This document shows, piece by piece, positions 26,309 through 35,517 of a stretch of 64,000 nucleotides of DNA. The notes beneath the pieces were generated by a model. It was given only the letters and a program-made list of their open reading frames with translations, was not told the DNA's origin and did not search any database. The DNA lies in the NCBI RefSeq assembly GCF_004745575.1, contig NZ_RPEM01000012.1, forward strand, positions 34,913 through 98,912, read 5' to 3'. The translations under genes were made by a program, and so were the position numbers. Source of the DNA: Pseudotabrizicola sediminis (lineage in GTDB: Bacteria; Pseudomonadota; Alphaproteobacteria; Rhodobacterales; Rhodobacteraceae). How positions within the stretch are numbered: the stretch's first letter is position 1; every line of letters begins with the position of its first letter.

Positions 26309-27198
26309 TCTGTTCTCCCGCTTTGCTGAAGGGCCGTATAATAGGCGGTCAGCCGCGCCTTGACCGGCCCGAGTGCCGCTTCGGACCAGATCAGCCGGCG
26401 ACCCTTGCGGTCCACGATCTCGGCCCCGTCGGGCAGGGCCAGCAGCGCCTCGCCCTTGACCTCCACCCCCGGCAAGGTCAGCGCGATCAGCCCGGCCCAG
26501 CGGCGACGGACCCATGGCAGGCGGGCGCGCAGGTGGATCAGCCATCGGTAGTGCAACATGAATTCAGCGGGCAATTTCACCGCCATATCACGAGGTATGG
26601 ACTTGAGCTGGTACTGTTGCGACCAGCTGATAAACTTGTCATCAGCAACCATTGCAGGAGTTCCGTTTGCGCCCACTCTTGCAAGCATTTCCCTGAAATG
26701 CGCTGCAATACTTGTACATTCGCTCGGGTGATAGATCACAAGCGAAGAGTTGCCCCGCAGGTATTTTTTCCCGCGTGAAACCTTATGGATCATGCGCGAC
26801 ACTGTTCCAAAAGGAAGCAATGAATTATGGAACATGACGATTGATTTTCGGCTGGTCTGCAGGGCCAAGAGCCGTGTCAGATCACCAAAGACCACGGTAT
26901 CAATGTCGATGAACACCGCGGGCAGATCATCTGGCACCACCCCCGCCTCGAACATGCACAGCTTGGTCTGGCACCCCGGCCCGCGCATCTGCGGGTCCAT
27001 GAAGAAGTCTGGGATCAACCGCTGCACCACACCGGCGCGAAGACCGTCGCGCAGCGCATCGCTGATCAGCACCACACGCGGCGGGTGGCTGGCAAGGCGG
27101 CAGACTGTGTCAATCAGGTGATTGACCTCTGACACCGGGTATTTGGTGCCCCACAGGACCAGGACAAGCTGCCAGACCGGAGGTGGGACTTTTGTCAT
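26305..27198 (-). CDS. Glycosyltransferase, GT8-like
   Basis: 297-residue protein with the DxD-type motif [37 protein letters not shown] near the start, and [18 protein letters not shown]. The pattern of a DID metal site followed by a polar strand is like GT8/stealth-type GT-A transferases, but the family assignment is tentative. The middle third (about residues 110-200) has unusually many A/T-rich codons compared with its ends. It sits precisely between metG (ATGA overlap) and neuA (GTGA-type overlap), so all three are one translational unit; probable role in the sialylated glycan. Confidence 0.68.
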   Translation of the reverse strand: MTKVPPPVWQLVLVLWGTKYPVSEVNHLIDTVCRLASHPPRVVLISDALRDGLRAGVVQRLIPDFFMDPQMRGPGCQTKLCMFEAGVVPDDLPAVFIDIDTVVFGDLTRLLALQTSRKSIVMFHNSLLPFGTVSRMIHKVSRGKKYLRGNSSLVIYHPSECTSIAAHFREMLARVGANGTPAMVADDKFISWSQQYQLKSIPRDMAVKLPAEFMLHYRWLIHLRARLPWVRRRWAGLIALTLPGVEVKGEALLALPDGAEIVDRKGRRLIWSEAALGPVKARLTAYYTALQQSGRTE

Positions 27199-28913
27199 GT
27201 ACGCACTCCGGCAAAGCGCGACTGCCAGTCGGCGCGTTCTTCATCGGTGATCTTGCGGAACAGGTTTTCCGGCACGGCGAAGGCCTGCCCCGGTTCCAGC
27301 TGACGCATTGCAGCGGGCAGATCGTCGGGCCATGTCCAGTCATCGGACCCCATTGCGGCCATCATCGTGGCCGAGGCATCGGGGATGAAGGGTTGCGACA
27401 GGATCGCGTAGACCCGGATCAGATTCAGCGCCAGCCGCACCATCGCCTGCGCCTGTTCGGGGTCAGTTTTCACCACGGTCCAGGGCGCTGCGGCCTGCAG
27501 GTATTCGTTGCCGATCACCCAGATCGCGCGCAGCTCGGCCGCGGCCTTGCGCACCTCCATCGCCTGCATCAGCGTCTCATACTCGCGGATACGCGCGCCA
27601 AGATCGGCGATCAGCGCGGTTTCCATGGGGCCAAAGCTACCGCCCGCTGGCACTTCACCGCCGAATTTCGCGGTGGCGAATTTCGTGACCCGGCTGACGA
27701 GGTTGCCCAGCACATCGGCCAGATCCTTGTTCACGGACCCCTGGAAATTCTCCCACGTGAATTCCGCATCCGACGATTCCGGCGCGTGGGACAAAAGCCA
27801 CCAGCGCCAGTAATCGGGCGGCAGGATCGACAGCGCCTGATCCATGAACACCCCGCGCCCGCGCGAGGTGCTGAACTGGCCACCGTCGTAATTGAGGTAG
27901 TTGAAGGATTTCAGGTAATCGACCAGCTTCCACGGCTCACCCGACCCCAGAATGGTGGCTGGGAAAGACAGGGTGTGGAACGGCACGTTGTCTTTGCCCA
28001 TGAACTGGTAATAGGTCACGTCATCCGCGCCCATGTCGGTGCGCCACCAGCGCTGCCATGCGGCGTCATCCAGGCCGTTGGCATCGGCCCATTCGGCGGT
28101 GGCGGCGATGTATTCGATGGGGGCGTCGAACCAGACGTAGAATACCTTGCCCTCCATCCCCGGCCAGGGCTGATCACCGCGCCGCACCGGAATGCCCCAG
28201 TGCAGATCGCGGGTGATGCCCCGGTCCTGCAAGCCGTCACCATCGTTGAGCCATTTCTTGGCAATCGACGTGGTCAGCAGCGGCCAGTCGTGCTTGGAGT
28301 CGATCCACGCTTCCAGCTTGTCGCGCAGATTGCGCTGCATGAGGTAGAGGTGCTTGGTTTCGCGCAGTTCCAGCTTGGTGCTGCCGGAAATGGTGGAACG
28401 CGGGCTGATCAGGTCGGTCGGGTCCAGCTGCTTGGTGCAGTTGTCGCATTGGTCGCCCCGCGCCGACTCGTAGCCGCAGTTCGGGCAGGTGCCTTCGACA
28501 TAGCGATCGGGCAGGAAACGGCCATCGTCGACCGAATAGATCATCTGTTCCGTTACTTCGCGGATCAGGCCGTTGTCGGCCAGACGCCCCGCGAAATGCT
28601 GGGTCAGCACATGGTTGCGGGGGGAAGAGGACCGCCCGAAATGGTCAAACGACAGCCGGAAGCCGCGCGCGATTTCGGCCTGAACGCCATGCATTTCGGC
28701 GCAATAGTCCGCCACCGGCTGCCCCGCCTTGGCCGCCGCCAGCTCTGCCGGGGTGCCATGTTCGTCGGTGGCGCAGATGAACATCACCTCATGCCCGCGC
28801 GCCCGCATGTAGCGCGCGAACAGGTCGGCGGGCAGCTGGCTGCCGACCAGATTGCCCAGATGCTTGATCCCGTTGATATAGGGAATGGCCGAGGTGATGA
28901 GAATCCGTGCCAT
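27195..28913 (-). CDS. metG: Methionyl-tRNA synthetase
   Basis: 572-residue class I aminoacyl-tRNA synthetase. Motifs: [20 protein letters not shown] (HIGH variant HLGN), the zinc-knuckle [26 protein letters not shown], and [15 protein letters not shown] (KMSKS variant STSRG). The C-terminal helical anticodon domain ends near GVRT, without the extra tRNA-binding EMAP domain present in longer MetG forms. Essential translation enzyme. Its stop is overlapped by the ATG of a glycosyltransferase, so an envelope-glycan pair depends on its transcript. Confidence 0.97.
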   Translation of the reverse strand: MARILITSAIPYINGIKHLGNLVGSQLPADLFARYMRARGHEVMFICATDEHGTPAELAAAKAGQPVADYCAEMHGVQAEIARGFRLSFDHFGRSSSPRNHVLTQHFAGRLADNGLIREVTEQMIYSVDDGRFLPDRYVEGTCPNCGYESARGDQCDNCTKQLDPTDLISPRSTISGSTKLELRETKHLYLMQRNLRDKLEAWIDSKHDWPLLTTSIAKKWLNDGDGLQDRGITRDLHWGIPVRRGDQPWPGMEGKVFYVWFDAPIEYIAATAEWADANGLDDAAWQRWWRTDMGADDVTYYQFMGKDNVPFHTLSFPATILGSGEPWKLVDYLKSFNYLNYDGGQFSTSRGRGVFMDQALSILPPDYWRWWLLSHAPESSDAEFTWENFQGSVNKDLADVLGNLVSRVTKFATAKFGGEVPAGGSFGPMETALIADLGARIREYETLMQAMEVRKAAAELRAIWVIGNEYLQAAAPWTVVKTDPEQAQAMVRLALNLIRVYAILSQPFIPDASATMMAAMGSDDWTWPDDLPAAMRQLEPGQAFAVPENLFRKITDEERADWQSRFAGVRT

Positions 28914-29000
28914 GATGCGCCTTTGTCTGATGGTGTCGCCCGTTTAGCGCAAGCAGCAGCGCCTTGCCAGAGGATGCGCCGGGGGGGCACCTCGGCAAAT

Positions 29001-29023
29001 TGAATATTTTGAAAGCAGCAGTC
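29001..29023 (+). repeat. Short intergenic repeat, copy 2
   Basis: 18 of 23 positions match the segment at 15218-15240 after tex. It lies between metG and the MFS gene, which are both on the minus strand. See the first copy for interpretation. Confidence 0.4.
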
Positions 29024-29043
29024 CGGGCAAGGCTGCACTCCTG

Positions 29044-30312
29044 TCAGCGGTCGCGGCGGCCCCGGAGCAGCCTGCCGATCAGGAAGGATGTGCGCGGCTC
29101 GTAGGTATAGGGGGTGCGCGCATCGGGGGCAGGGCGGGCGCGCATCCGCGCAAGGCCAAACAGAACCAGCGCGAGATTGGCGACCGCGATCATGGCGAAC
29201 ATGGCCGGGGGGCCAAAACGGTCGATCAGCAGCGCCGCGATCAGGGGGCTGGCGATCGCACCGACCGCGTAAAGAAACATCAGCGCGGCAGACAGTTCCA
29301 CCCGCTCCATCTGGGTGGCATAGTCATGCGCATGCGCGGTCGAGACGGAATAGACCGGCATGGTGACAAAGCCAAACGCCCCGACGGCAAGGAAGATCGC
29401 CACGATGCCATGGCCCGCCGCCAGCACGGTTGCGCCGCAGGCAGCCGCGGCGGCGACCGACAGACCGATCAGCACCGTGCGGCGGTCAAACCGGTCGGCC
29501 AGCCAGCCGATGGGGTATTGCGCAAAGGCCCCGCCCAGCACGTAAGCCGCCAGAAACAGCGCGATCTGGTCGGCGCGTAGCCCTACCTCGGTGCCGTAAA
29601 GCGGCCCCACCATGCGGAACGCGGCCCCCGTTACGCCTGACACCACCACCCCCGCAGAGGCCAGCGGCGACAGCCGCCATGCCAGCCCGGGCCGGAGGCG
29701 GGGGGCTTCGGGCATTTCGGGCGCTTCTGCCTTGCTGAGCGTCATCGGAAAGATCGCAAGGCAACACAGCAAGGCCAGTATGTTGTAGGACAGATAGCTT
29801 GCAGGCTCCAGCACGCCGATCATAAGCTGCGCGCCAAGGCTGCCCACGATATCGACCACGCGGTAGACACCCATCGCGCGGCCGCGGGTTTCATTGGTGA
29901 CCTTGGCCTGCAACCACGCCTCGATGATCGTGTAGCACCCCGCCACCGCCAGCCCCGAGGTCAGCCGCATCAGTGCCCAGGCATAGGGATCGACCACCAT
30001 CATATGCGCCAATATTCCCAGCGTTCCGGCAGCGGTCATGGCTGCAAAGGCGCGGGAATGCCCGACGCTGCCCATCAGACGTGGCGCCCACCAGCAGCCG
30101 ATGAAAAAGCCGAAGAAATGCGCTGACCCCAGCAAGCCGATCTGCGACGTGCTGAACCCCAGCTGGACGCCGGATATCGCGTCCAATGGGGCAACCCCGC
30201 CAAGTCCCAGCTGCAACAGCACGACCGACAGGAACAGGGCGGCAAAGGAAATCAGCAGGCGCATGGCGGCAGCAAAGACGCTTTGCCCGGCAGAGTAAAG
30301 AGGCCCCAACAC
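29044..30312 (-). CDS. Major facilitator superfamily transporter
   Basis: 422-residue inner-membrane protein with about 12 hydrophobic helices. It resembles the YcaD/UMF group of MFS carriers: LRLTSGLAVAGCYTIIEAWLQAKVTNETRGRAMGVYRVVDI (MFS motif-like intracellular loop), and GWLADRFDRRTVLIG (the conserved GxLaDRxgRR loop between helices 8 and 9 or 2 and 3). A basic tail FLIGRLLRGRRDR ends it. The substrate is unknown. An internal ATG at 30264 is an alternative start. Divergent from the Tas-like reductase across about 100 bases. Confidence 0.88.
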   Translation of the reverse strand: MLGPLYSAGQSVFAAAMRLLISFAALFLSVVLLQLGLGGVAPLDAISGVQLGFSTSQIGLLGSAHFFGFFIGCWWAPRLMGSVGHSRAFAAMTAAGTLGILAHMMVVDPYAWALMRLTSGLAVAGCYTIIEAWLQAKVTNETRGRAMGVYRVVDIVGSLGAQLMIGVLEPASYLSYNILALLCCLAIFPMTLSKAEAPEMPEAPRLRPGLAWRLSPLASAGVVVSGVTGAAFRMVGPLYGTEVGLRADQIALFLAAYVLGGAFAQYPIGWLADRFDRRTVLIGLSVAAAAACGATVLAAGHGIVAIFLAVGAFGFVTMPVYSVSTAHAHDYATQMERVELSAALMFLYAVGAIASPLIAALLIDRFGPPAMFAMIAVANLALVLFGLARMRARPAPDARTPYTYEPRTSFLIGRLLRGRRDR

Positions 30313-30415
30313 CGGAACCCGCGCAAAGGACCGGCGCGGTGACGCTTGGCCTTGCCATGCCGGGCAGGGCCGTTAGGTTGCCTGGCAAGTAACGAAAGAG
30401 CGAAAAGGGCAGGCA

Positions 30416-31459
30416 ATGGAACGGGTTCAACTGGGGCAGAGCGGGATCGAAGTGTCAAAGCTGTGCCTTGGCACGATGACATGGGGCAGCCAGAACACCG
30501 AGGCCGAAAGCCATGCTCAGGCCGATCTGGCCATAGACCATGGCGTGACCTTCTGGGACACGGCAGAAATGTATCCGACCAATCCGGTGCGGGCCGAAAC
30601 GGTGGGGAACACCGAAACCATTATTGGCACCTGGCTGGCGCAGCGCGGCGGGCGGTCGCGACTGCAGATTGCCACCAAGATCACCGGTGCGGGCCACGCG
30701 GCGGTGCGGGACGGTGCACCGATCACCGGGGCAGCGATGCGCGCGGCGGTCGACGACAGTTTGCGCCGGTTGCAGACCGACTACATTGACCTCTATCAGC
30801 TGCACTGGCCGAACCGGGGCAGCTATCACTTTCGCCAGTCCTGGCGTTTTGCCCCGCAGGTGACCGACCGGACCGAGGTTGAGGCCGATATGCTGGACGT
30901 GCTGCGCACGGCCGCAGAGTTGATCGCGCAAGGCAAGATCCGCGCTATCGGCCTGTCAAACGAAAGCACCTGGGGCGCCGCGCTGTGGCTGCATCTGGCG
31001 CAGGTCCATAACCTGCCGCGCATGATGTCGGTGCAGAACGAGTATTCGCTGCTGTGCCGCCAGTTCGACACCGACTGGTGCGAGCTGAGCATGGTCGAGG
31101 ATATGCCGCTTCTGGCGTTTTCGCCGCTGGCGGCGGGGTTGCTCAGCGGCAAATATGCGGGCGATGTCGTGCCCGATGGCACACGGCGCAGCTTTACCCC
31201 CGATCTGGGCGGGCGGATCAACCCGCAGGTGTTTCCCGCCGTGGCGACCTATCTGGGCATTGCCGCGACGCATGGGCTGGACCCGTGCCAGATGGCCATT
31301 GCCTTTTGCCGGTCGCGCCCGTTTCCCTGCATTCCGATCATCGGGGCGACCTCGGTGAAGCAGCTGGCGACCAACATCGGTGCGGCGGATGTCATCCTGT
31401 CTGACGCGGTGCTGGCCGATATCGCCATTGCCCACCGCCTGCACCCGGCCCCGTATTGA
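30416..31459 (+). CDS. Aldo/keto reductase, Tas-like
   Basis: 347-residue NADP(H)-dependent oxidoreductase with a TIM-barrel fold. The N-terminus (VQLGQSGIEVSKLCLGTMTWG) and VTFWDTAEMYPTNPV contain the catalytic Asp and Tyr; LQIATKITG holds the catalytic Lys and LYQLHWPNRGSY the catalytic His. NEYSLLCRQFD and CIPIIGATSVKQLATNI form the cofactor pocket. Sequence layout (GTMTWGSQNTEAESHAQ, AEMYP) matches E. coli Tas, a protein of uncertain physiological substrate. Followed about 90 bases later by a lipoprotein gene. Confidence 0.92.
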   Translation: MERVQLGQSGIEVSKLCLGTMTWGSQNTEAESHAQADLAIDHGVTFWDTAEMYPTNPVRAETVGNTETIIGTWLAQRGGRSRLQIATKITGAGHAAVRDGAPITGAAMRAAVDDSLRRLQTDYIDLYQLHWPNRGSYHFRQSWRFAPQVTDRTEVEADMLDVLRTAAELIAQGKIRAIGLSNESTWGAALWLHLAQVHNLPRMMSVQNEYSLLCRQFDTDWCELSMVEDMPLLAFSPLAAGLLSGKYAGDVVPDGTRRSFTPDLGGRINPQVFPAVATYLGIAATHGLDPCQMAIAFCRSRPFPCIPIIGATSVKQLATNIGAADVILSDAVLADIAIAHRLHPAPY

Positions 31460-31547
31460 GCGGGGGCGGGGCGCTGTGGGGCAGGGGGCTTGCGCCCGGC
31501 ACGGGAAGCGCGCCATCTGTGGCCAGTTCTGCCGTCCTAGGGGGCCC

Positions 31548-32081
31548 ATGCGTCTGCACCTGATCCTGCCCGTTGTCATGATGCCGGTTTTGCTGGGGCT
31601 GGCGGGCTGTCAGGCCCTGCCGGGGTTGAAACGCGGCAGCGACGCGCCGGCAGTGGCGCAGCAAAGCCCGATCACCGGCGGCGCGATCACAGTCACCTCG
31701 CTGGATGGTCCGGCGTCAGAGGCCGCTCAGGCGGAAGCGGCACCGCTGTCGCCCGTGCCAGACAGCATGCCAGAGCCTGAGCAGTCCGGCACGCAAGATG
31801 CCGTGCCGGCCGTGGCGGAACCCGTTGCCCCCGCCGTCGTCAAATCCGTTTCCCATCTGGCCTGCGAAGCGCGCGGCGGCATATGGAGCCTGGCGGGTGG
31901 CGGCACGGCGGCGTTTTGCCAGACCCCTACACGCGATGCAGGGAAATCCTGCAAAGCGGCGACCGATTGCACCGGCTATTGCCTGTCACAATCTGGCACA
32001 TGTGCCCCGGTTACGCCGATGCTGGGCTGTCATGACATCCTCGACGAACAGGGAAGGATGCTGACCCAATGCATCAATTAA
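31548..32081 (+). CDS. Cys-rich lipoprotein, unknown
   Basis: 177-residue exported lipoprotein. The signal has a perfect lipobox, LLGLAG-C21. The middle (about 30-105) is Ala/Pro/Gln-rich and probably disordered. The C-terminal domain (about residues 105-177) has eight cysteines (in LACEARGG, FCQTP, SCKAATDC, YCLSQSGTCAP, LGCHDI and TQCIN), so four disulfides are likely. I do not recognise the family. ATG at 31548 was chosen for the signal; frames upstream to 31380 run into the reductase. It overlaps the next lipoprotein by 13 bases, suggesting one unit. Confidence 0.75.
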   Translation: MRLHLILPVVMMPVLLGLAGCQALPGLKRGSDAPAVAQQSPITGGAITVTSLDGPASEAAQAEAAPLSPVPDSMPEPEQSGTQDAVPAVAEPVAPAVVKSVSHLACEARGGIWSLAGGGTAAFCQTPTRDAGKSCKAATDCTGYCLSQSGTCAPVTPMLGCHDILDEQGRMLTQCIN

Positions 32082-32599
32082 TGCGCGGCCCTGCCCGGAT
32101 CAGCGCGCGTCTGGTCACCGGCTTGCTCTGTCTGATGCTTGCCGCCTGCGCACCCACACCCACACCGCAGACTGCGCCCTATCGTACGGCAAACGCGCCG
32201 ATCTGGTCGAACGCGCAATTCGACCCGGGCAGGATCGTGGGCCAATGGCGGCAATCGGCGGCGTTCGGGCCTGTGGGCGGATGCTCTGCTGGTGGGGCCG
32301 ATATCGGCGGGGATGCATCTGCTCTGACCATCAGTGCCCGGCTGTGCCTGTCGGGGCAGGATGTGCAGCTGTCCGGGCCGATGCCGGGCACCGGACCGGG
32401 ACGGTTCCGGGTGGATGGGCAGGAGTGGTGGGTGATCTGGGTCGATACCGATTACCGCACTCTTGCCATCGGCACACCTTCGGGGGCCTTCGGGTTCATC
32501 CTCAACCGGGGCGGGGCTTTGCCGCCCGACCGCTTTCGCGCCGCGCGTGAGATCTTTGATTTCAACGGCTATGACACCCGGTTTCTGCAAGCCTTTTAG
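32069..32599 (+). CDS. Lipocalin-like lipoprotein
   Basis: 176-residue outer-membrane-type lipoprotein. The signal ends LCLMLAA-C27. The mature part has the bacterial lipocalin (Blc) layout: FDPGRIVGQWRQSAAF (GxW of structurally conserved region 1), a beta-strand series GRFRVDGQEWWVIWVDTDYRTLAIGTPSGAFGFILNR, and the C-terminal helix LPPDRFRAAREIFDFNGYD. Bacterial lipocalins bind lysophospholipids or fatty acids; ligand here unknown. An AAGGA site precedes the ATG at 32069; an ATG at 32081 overlaps the upstream stop and is an alternative. Confidence 0.82.
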   Translation: MHQLMRGPARISARLVTGLLCLMLAACAPTPTPQTAPYRTANAPIWSNAQFDPGRIVGQWRQSAAFGPVGGCSAGGADIGGDASALTISARLCLSGQDVQLSGPMPGTGPGRFRVDGQEWWVIWVDTDYRTLAIGTPSGAFGFILNRGGALPPDRFRAAREIFDFNGYDTRFLQAF

Positions 32600-33444
32600 G
32601 CGACCCGCGACCGCAGGCTGCGCAGATGCGCGGGCAGGTCACGCGCGCTGACCGACGCTTCGCGCACCAGCCAGTCGAAATGGCGGGTAAAACTGTCTAC
32701 CCGCGTGGAATCGCGGAAGGCCAAATGGTGCCGCCCCAGATAGAGCACCGCCAGCAGTGGCCCGAACACAGTGATCGGCGCGGAAAACACCCGTCGCGCA
32801 TCGAACAATGTGACCCGCAGCGCCGGATACAACGCCTCGGTCAGGTCGATCATCCGGTCGATCTGCTCCAGCCGCAGGGCGGCGGGTAGGCCGGAGTAAT
32901 ATCCGGTACCGGTGGAAAATGCCAAAAGCGCGTGCTGCGGCAGGGCAATCTCGTAATCCGACCGTGCGCCGCGCATCCAAGCCAGCCGGTCTTCGAACGC
33001 GCCGATCGCCTGTTCCGCCGACCGGCCCAGTTGCGGCGCATATTCCCAGTCCACCATGGCCCGCGTCTTCAGCATATCTGGCAAGGTGGCGGGCACATGG
33101 CGGATCTTGTAGCCCGCCGCCTCTTTGTGCCAGCCAAAGATCGCCTCGTCGATCAGCGCGCGCGGGGCTTGCGTTTCGGTCAGTTGCATGGCCAGCAGAT
33201 CGGCCATCGGCTCGGGCCGGCCCGACAACCCCAGCAGCCAGTCGGCCGACACCCCCAGCGCCATCGCGCAATCGGCGGCCAGCTGGGCGTTGGGCATCCG
33301 TTTGTCCGACACCAGCAATTGGCTGATGGTAGACCGGTCCACGCCACACGCCCGCGCCAACGCCGCCTGAGAAAGCCTGCGCTCTGCCATCGCCTCGGCC
33401 AGCCGGGTCCGGAACAGCGCCGCGCGGATACGTTTGTCGATCAT
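32596..33444 (-). CDS. XRE-family regulator with a large C-terminal domain
   Basis: 282-residue transcription factor. An HTH occupies about residues 14-65 (RLSQAALARACGVDRSTISQLL), then GVSADWLLGL, followed by a domain of about 200 residues with KIRHVPATLPDMLKTRAMVDWEY, FSTGTGYYSGLPAALRLEQIDRM and a C-terminal FTRHFDWLVREASVSARDLPAHLRSL. That domain may bind a ligand; I do not recognise it. It is divergent from the desaturase at 33562, with an imperfect dyad between them, so it may control membrane-lipid desaturation; inference only. Start ATG at 33444 precedes the HTH; the frame runs back to 34458 but only in an antisense shadow. Confidence 0.82.
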   Translation of the reverse strand: MIDKRIRAALFRTRLAEAMAERRLSQAALARACGVDRSTISQLLVSDKRMPNAQLAADCAMALGVSADWLLGLSGRPEPMADLLAMQLTETQAPRALIDEAIFGWHKEAAGYKIRHVPATLPDMLKTRAMVDWEYAPQLGRSAEQAIGAFEDRLAWMRGARSDYEIALPQHALLAFSTGTGYYSGLPAALRLEQIDRMIDLTEALYPALRVTLFDARRVFSAPITVFGPLLAVLYLGRHHLAFRDSTRVDSFTRHFDWLVREASVSARDLPAHLRSLRSRVA

Positions 33445-33522
33445 AGCCAGCCTTTGGTGATTAAACACAACGAAGGTGAGTTTATGGTGCGTATCCTTGG
33501 CATTTTCAGGCTGTGGGGCAAG

Positions 33523-33545
33523 TGATACTCGCAAAACGGTTATCA
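33523..33545. promoter_or_regulatory. Possible operator between the XRE regulator and the desaturase
   Basis: TGATA (33523-33527) and TATCA (33541-33545) form an inverted repeat with a 13-base spacer in the 117-base divergent gap. Short half-sites mean this could be chance. Confidence 0.25.
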
Positions 33546-33561
33546 TTGACGGAACACACCC

Positions 33562-34542
33562 TTGGCGCTTGGCGACCCCGTTCAGACCGACCGCACCCTC
33601 ATAGCCATCGAATGGCCCACCCTTGCCGTTTTGGCGGCGACCTATGTGCTTTGGGCATTGGGCACCACCATTCTTTACACCCTGTCGCCGGTGCTGGGGG
33701 TGATCGTGACCGCGGTTGCCATCACGCAATACTCCTCCTTGCAGCATGAGGCGCTGCACGGCCACCCGTTCCCGCATGCGCGGTGGAACGAGGTGCTGGT
33801 CTTTCCGGCACTTTACCCATCCGTGCCCTATCGCCGGTTTCGCAGCACGCATCTGGCGCATCACCATGATCCGGTCCTGACCGATCCCTATGATGACCCG
33901 GAATCGAATTACCTTGATCCCGTCGTCTGGGCCCGGCTGCCGCACTGGCTGCACGCGGTGCTGCGCGCCAACAACACCTTGCTGGGGCGCATGATCATCG
34001 GCCCGGTGCTGGGCAATCTGATCTGGCTGCGGTCCGAGGCACGGCTCTTGCGCCGTGACCGGGCGGTACAGCGCGACTGGCTGCTGCACCTGGGCGGGCT
34101 GGCACTGCTGGTGCTGTGGCTGGTGCCGGCACCGATGGGCTGGGTGGGATATCTGATCGCCTTCTACATCGCGGCGGCGCTGCTGAAGATCCGCACCTTT
34201 CTGGAACACCGCGCGCACGACGCCCACCGCGCCCGCACGGTGATCGTCGAAGACCGTGGCCCGCTGGCTCTGCTGTTTTTGAACAACAACTTGCATGTTG
34301 TTCACCACATGCACCCGCAGGTGCCGTGGTACCGGCTGCCCGCGATGTATGCAGCCAGCCGCAATCATTACCTGCGCCGCAATGACGGGTATAGCTACCG
34401 ATCCTACGCCCAGATCTTCGCCCGCCATTTCCTGCGCGCCAAAGACCCGGTGCCGCATCCGCTGATGGTTGCCGACGCGGCCTATACGATGCGGCGAAAC
34501 GCCGGGGATGTGCCCGAGTTGTCAAAAAAAGGCACGCCCTGA
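33562..34542 (+). CDS. Fatty acid desaturase / hydroxylase family membrane enzyme
   Basis: 326-residue non-haem di-iron membrane enzyme. The three histidine boxes are present: HEALHGHPF, HLAHHHDP and HVVHHMHP. Hydrophobic segments lie at about residues 18-57 and 170-215. The family includes acyl-lipid desaturases and beta-carotene hydroxylases; length and boxes fit the fatty-acid-desaturase group. The start is uncertain: TTG at 33562 has only a weak ribosome site, but no ATG is available in frame before the first helix. It overlaps the convergent NUDIX gene's 3' end by 61 bases (34482-34542). Confidence 0.82.
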   Translation: MALGDPVQTDRTLIAIEWPTLAVLAATYVLWALGTTILYTLSPVLGVIVTAVAITQYSSLQHEALHGHPFPHARWNEVLVFPALYPSVPYRRFRSTHLAHHHDPVLTDPYDDPESNYLDPVVWARLPHWLHAVLRANNTLLGRMIIGPVLGNLIWLRSEARLLRRDRAVQRDWLLHLGGLALLVLWLVPAPMGWVGYLIAFYIAAALLKIRTFLEHRAHDAHRARTVIVEDRGPLALLFLNNNLHVVHHMHPQVPWYRLPAMYAASRNHYLRRNDGYSYRSYAQIFARHFLRAKDPVPHPLMVADAAYTMRRNAGDVPELSKKGTP

Positions 34543-35102
34543 TCGGGCGCGCCGCGCAAGGTGGCCGTCACCTCGGCCAGCACCACCTCGGTGATGAAGG
34601 GCAGATCCAGCGCGCGGGCCTGATCCAGCCCGATCCAGTGCAGGTGCGACAGTTCATCCTCTGCCGCGCTGAAATCATCCTGGGGTCCGGCCAGATGCGC
34701 CGCATCGGCCAGAAAGAACCGCGCGTCAAAGCGCCGGGTCCGCCCCGGCGGCGTGATGGCGCGGAACACAAAGCGCAGGGCAGGGGCATCTGTCGGGGGG
34801 AGTACCAGCCCGGTTTCTTCCTGCAATTCGCGCAAGGCAGCCCCCGCCAGCGCTGACGGGCAGGGTGCCTCCGGCCCGCAGAAGGCGCGCAGCCGGTCGG
34901 CACAAGGCGCTGCCATTGGCAACGGATCCGCCGCATCACCCGGATCGACCGCTCCGCCCGGAAACACGTATTTCGACGGCATGAAAACCGCCGCTGCCCC
35001 GCGCATGCCCATCAGCACCTGCGCGCCTGAGGGTGCGGCACGCCACAGGATGACCGTTGATGCGGCCCGGATCACAGGCTCGGGGGCGGCATCAGTCGTC
35101 AT
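34482..35102 (-). CDS. NUDIX hydrolase, NUDT19-like
   Basis: 206-residue NUDIX protein. The NUDIX box is seen as ALAGAALRELQEETGLVL (REUXEEXGU intact: R-E-L-Q-E-E-T-G), preceded by FPGGAVDPGD. The long insert and RAASTVILWRAAPSGAQVLMGMRG at the N-terminus resemble NUDT19/coenzyme A-type diphosphatases. Substrate not determinable. ATG at 35102 overlaps the DUF983 stop region by 11 bases and the frame extends to 35153 without need. The 3' end overlaps the desaturase on the other strand. Confidence 0.85.
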   Translation of the reverse strand: MTTDAAPEPVIRAASTVILWRAAPSGAQVLMGMRGAAAVFMPSKYVFPGGAVDPGDAADPLPMAAPCADRLRAFCGPEAPCPSALAGAALRELQEETGLVLPPTDAPALRFVFRAITPPGRTRRFDARFFLADAAHLAGPQDDFSAAEDELSHLHWIGLDQARALDLPFITEVVLAEVTATLRGAPDQGVPFFDNSGTSPAFRRIV

Positions 35103-35517
35103 CGCGCGCATTGCCAAACCCATGCATCCGCCGCGACCACTGGATTGCCACAATGACGCCCTTCAGCCGGGGCAGCAGATACAGTGATAGCGCCACCGTG
35201 CCGACCGAAAATACCGTTGCCAGCACCAGTGGATCGGGGCGATACGCCGTGAATGCATACAGAATCAGCGGCGCCATCAGGTGGCCGACAATCAGAATGG
35301 TCAGATAGGCCGGACCATCATCGGCGCGGTGGTGGTGAAACGCCTCACCGCAGACCGGGCAGGTTTCGCGCACCTTGAGGTAGCTGCGCAACATCTGGCC
35401 CGCGCCGCAGTTCGGACAGCGTCTGCGCCAGCCACGCAGCATCGCCGGGCGCAGCGCCCGCTCTTCCTGAAATGCCGGCCCGGTGTCGGGCGCGGCGGGA
35501 CCTGTCAACTCTGGCAT
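35092..35517 (-). CDS. DUF983 zinc-ribbon membrane protein
   Basis: 141-residue protein. A zinc ribbon is formed by CPNCGAG and CPVCGEAFHHH (residues about 34-60), then two membrane helices: LTILIVGHLMAPLILYAF and LATVFSVGTVALSLYLLPRLKG. This is the complete DUF983 layout; many alphaproteobacteria carry one near NUDIX or cytochrome genes, but the function is unknown. It begins at 35517 and overlaps the NUDIX start by 11 bases, so they form an operon. Confidence 0.87.
   Translation of the reverse strand: MPELTGPAAPDTGPAFQEERALRPAMLRGWRRRCPNCGAGQMLRSYLKVRETCPVCGEAFHHHRADDGPAYLTILIVGHLMAPLILYAFTAYRPDPLVLATVFSVGTVALSLYLLPRLKGVIVAIQWSRRMHGFGNARDDD

Noticed and set aside
32596..34458. Long minus-strand open frame of 620 codons
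   Set aside because: Residues before position 33444 are an antisense image of the desaturase gene; the real regulator starts at the ATG before its HTH.
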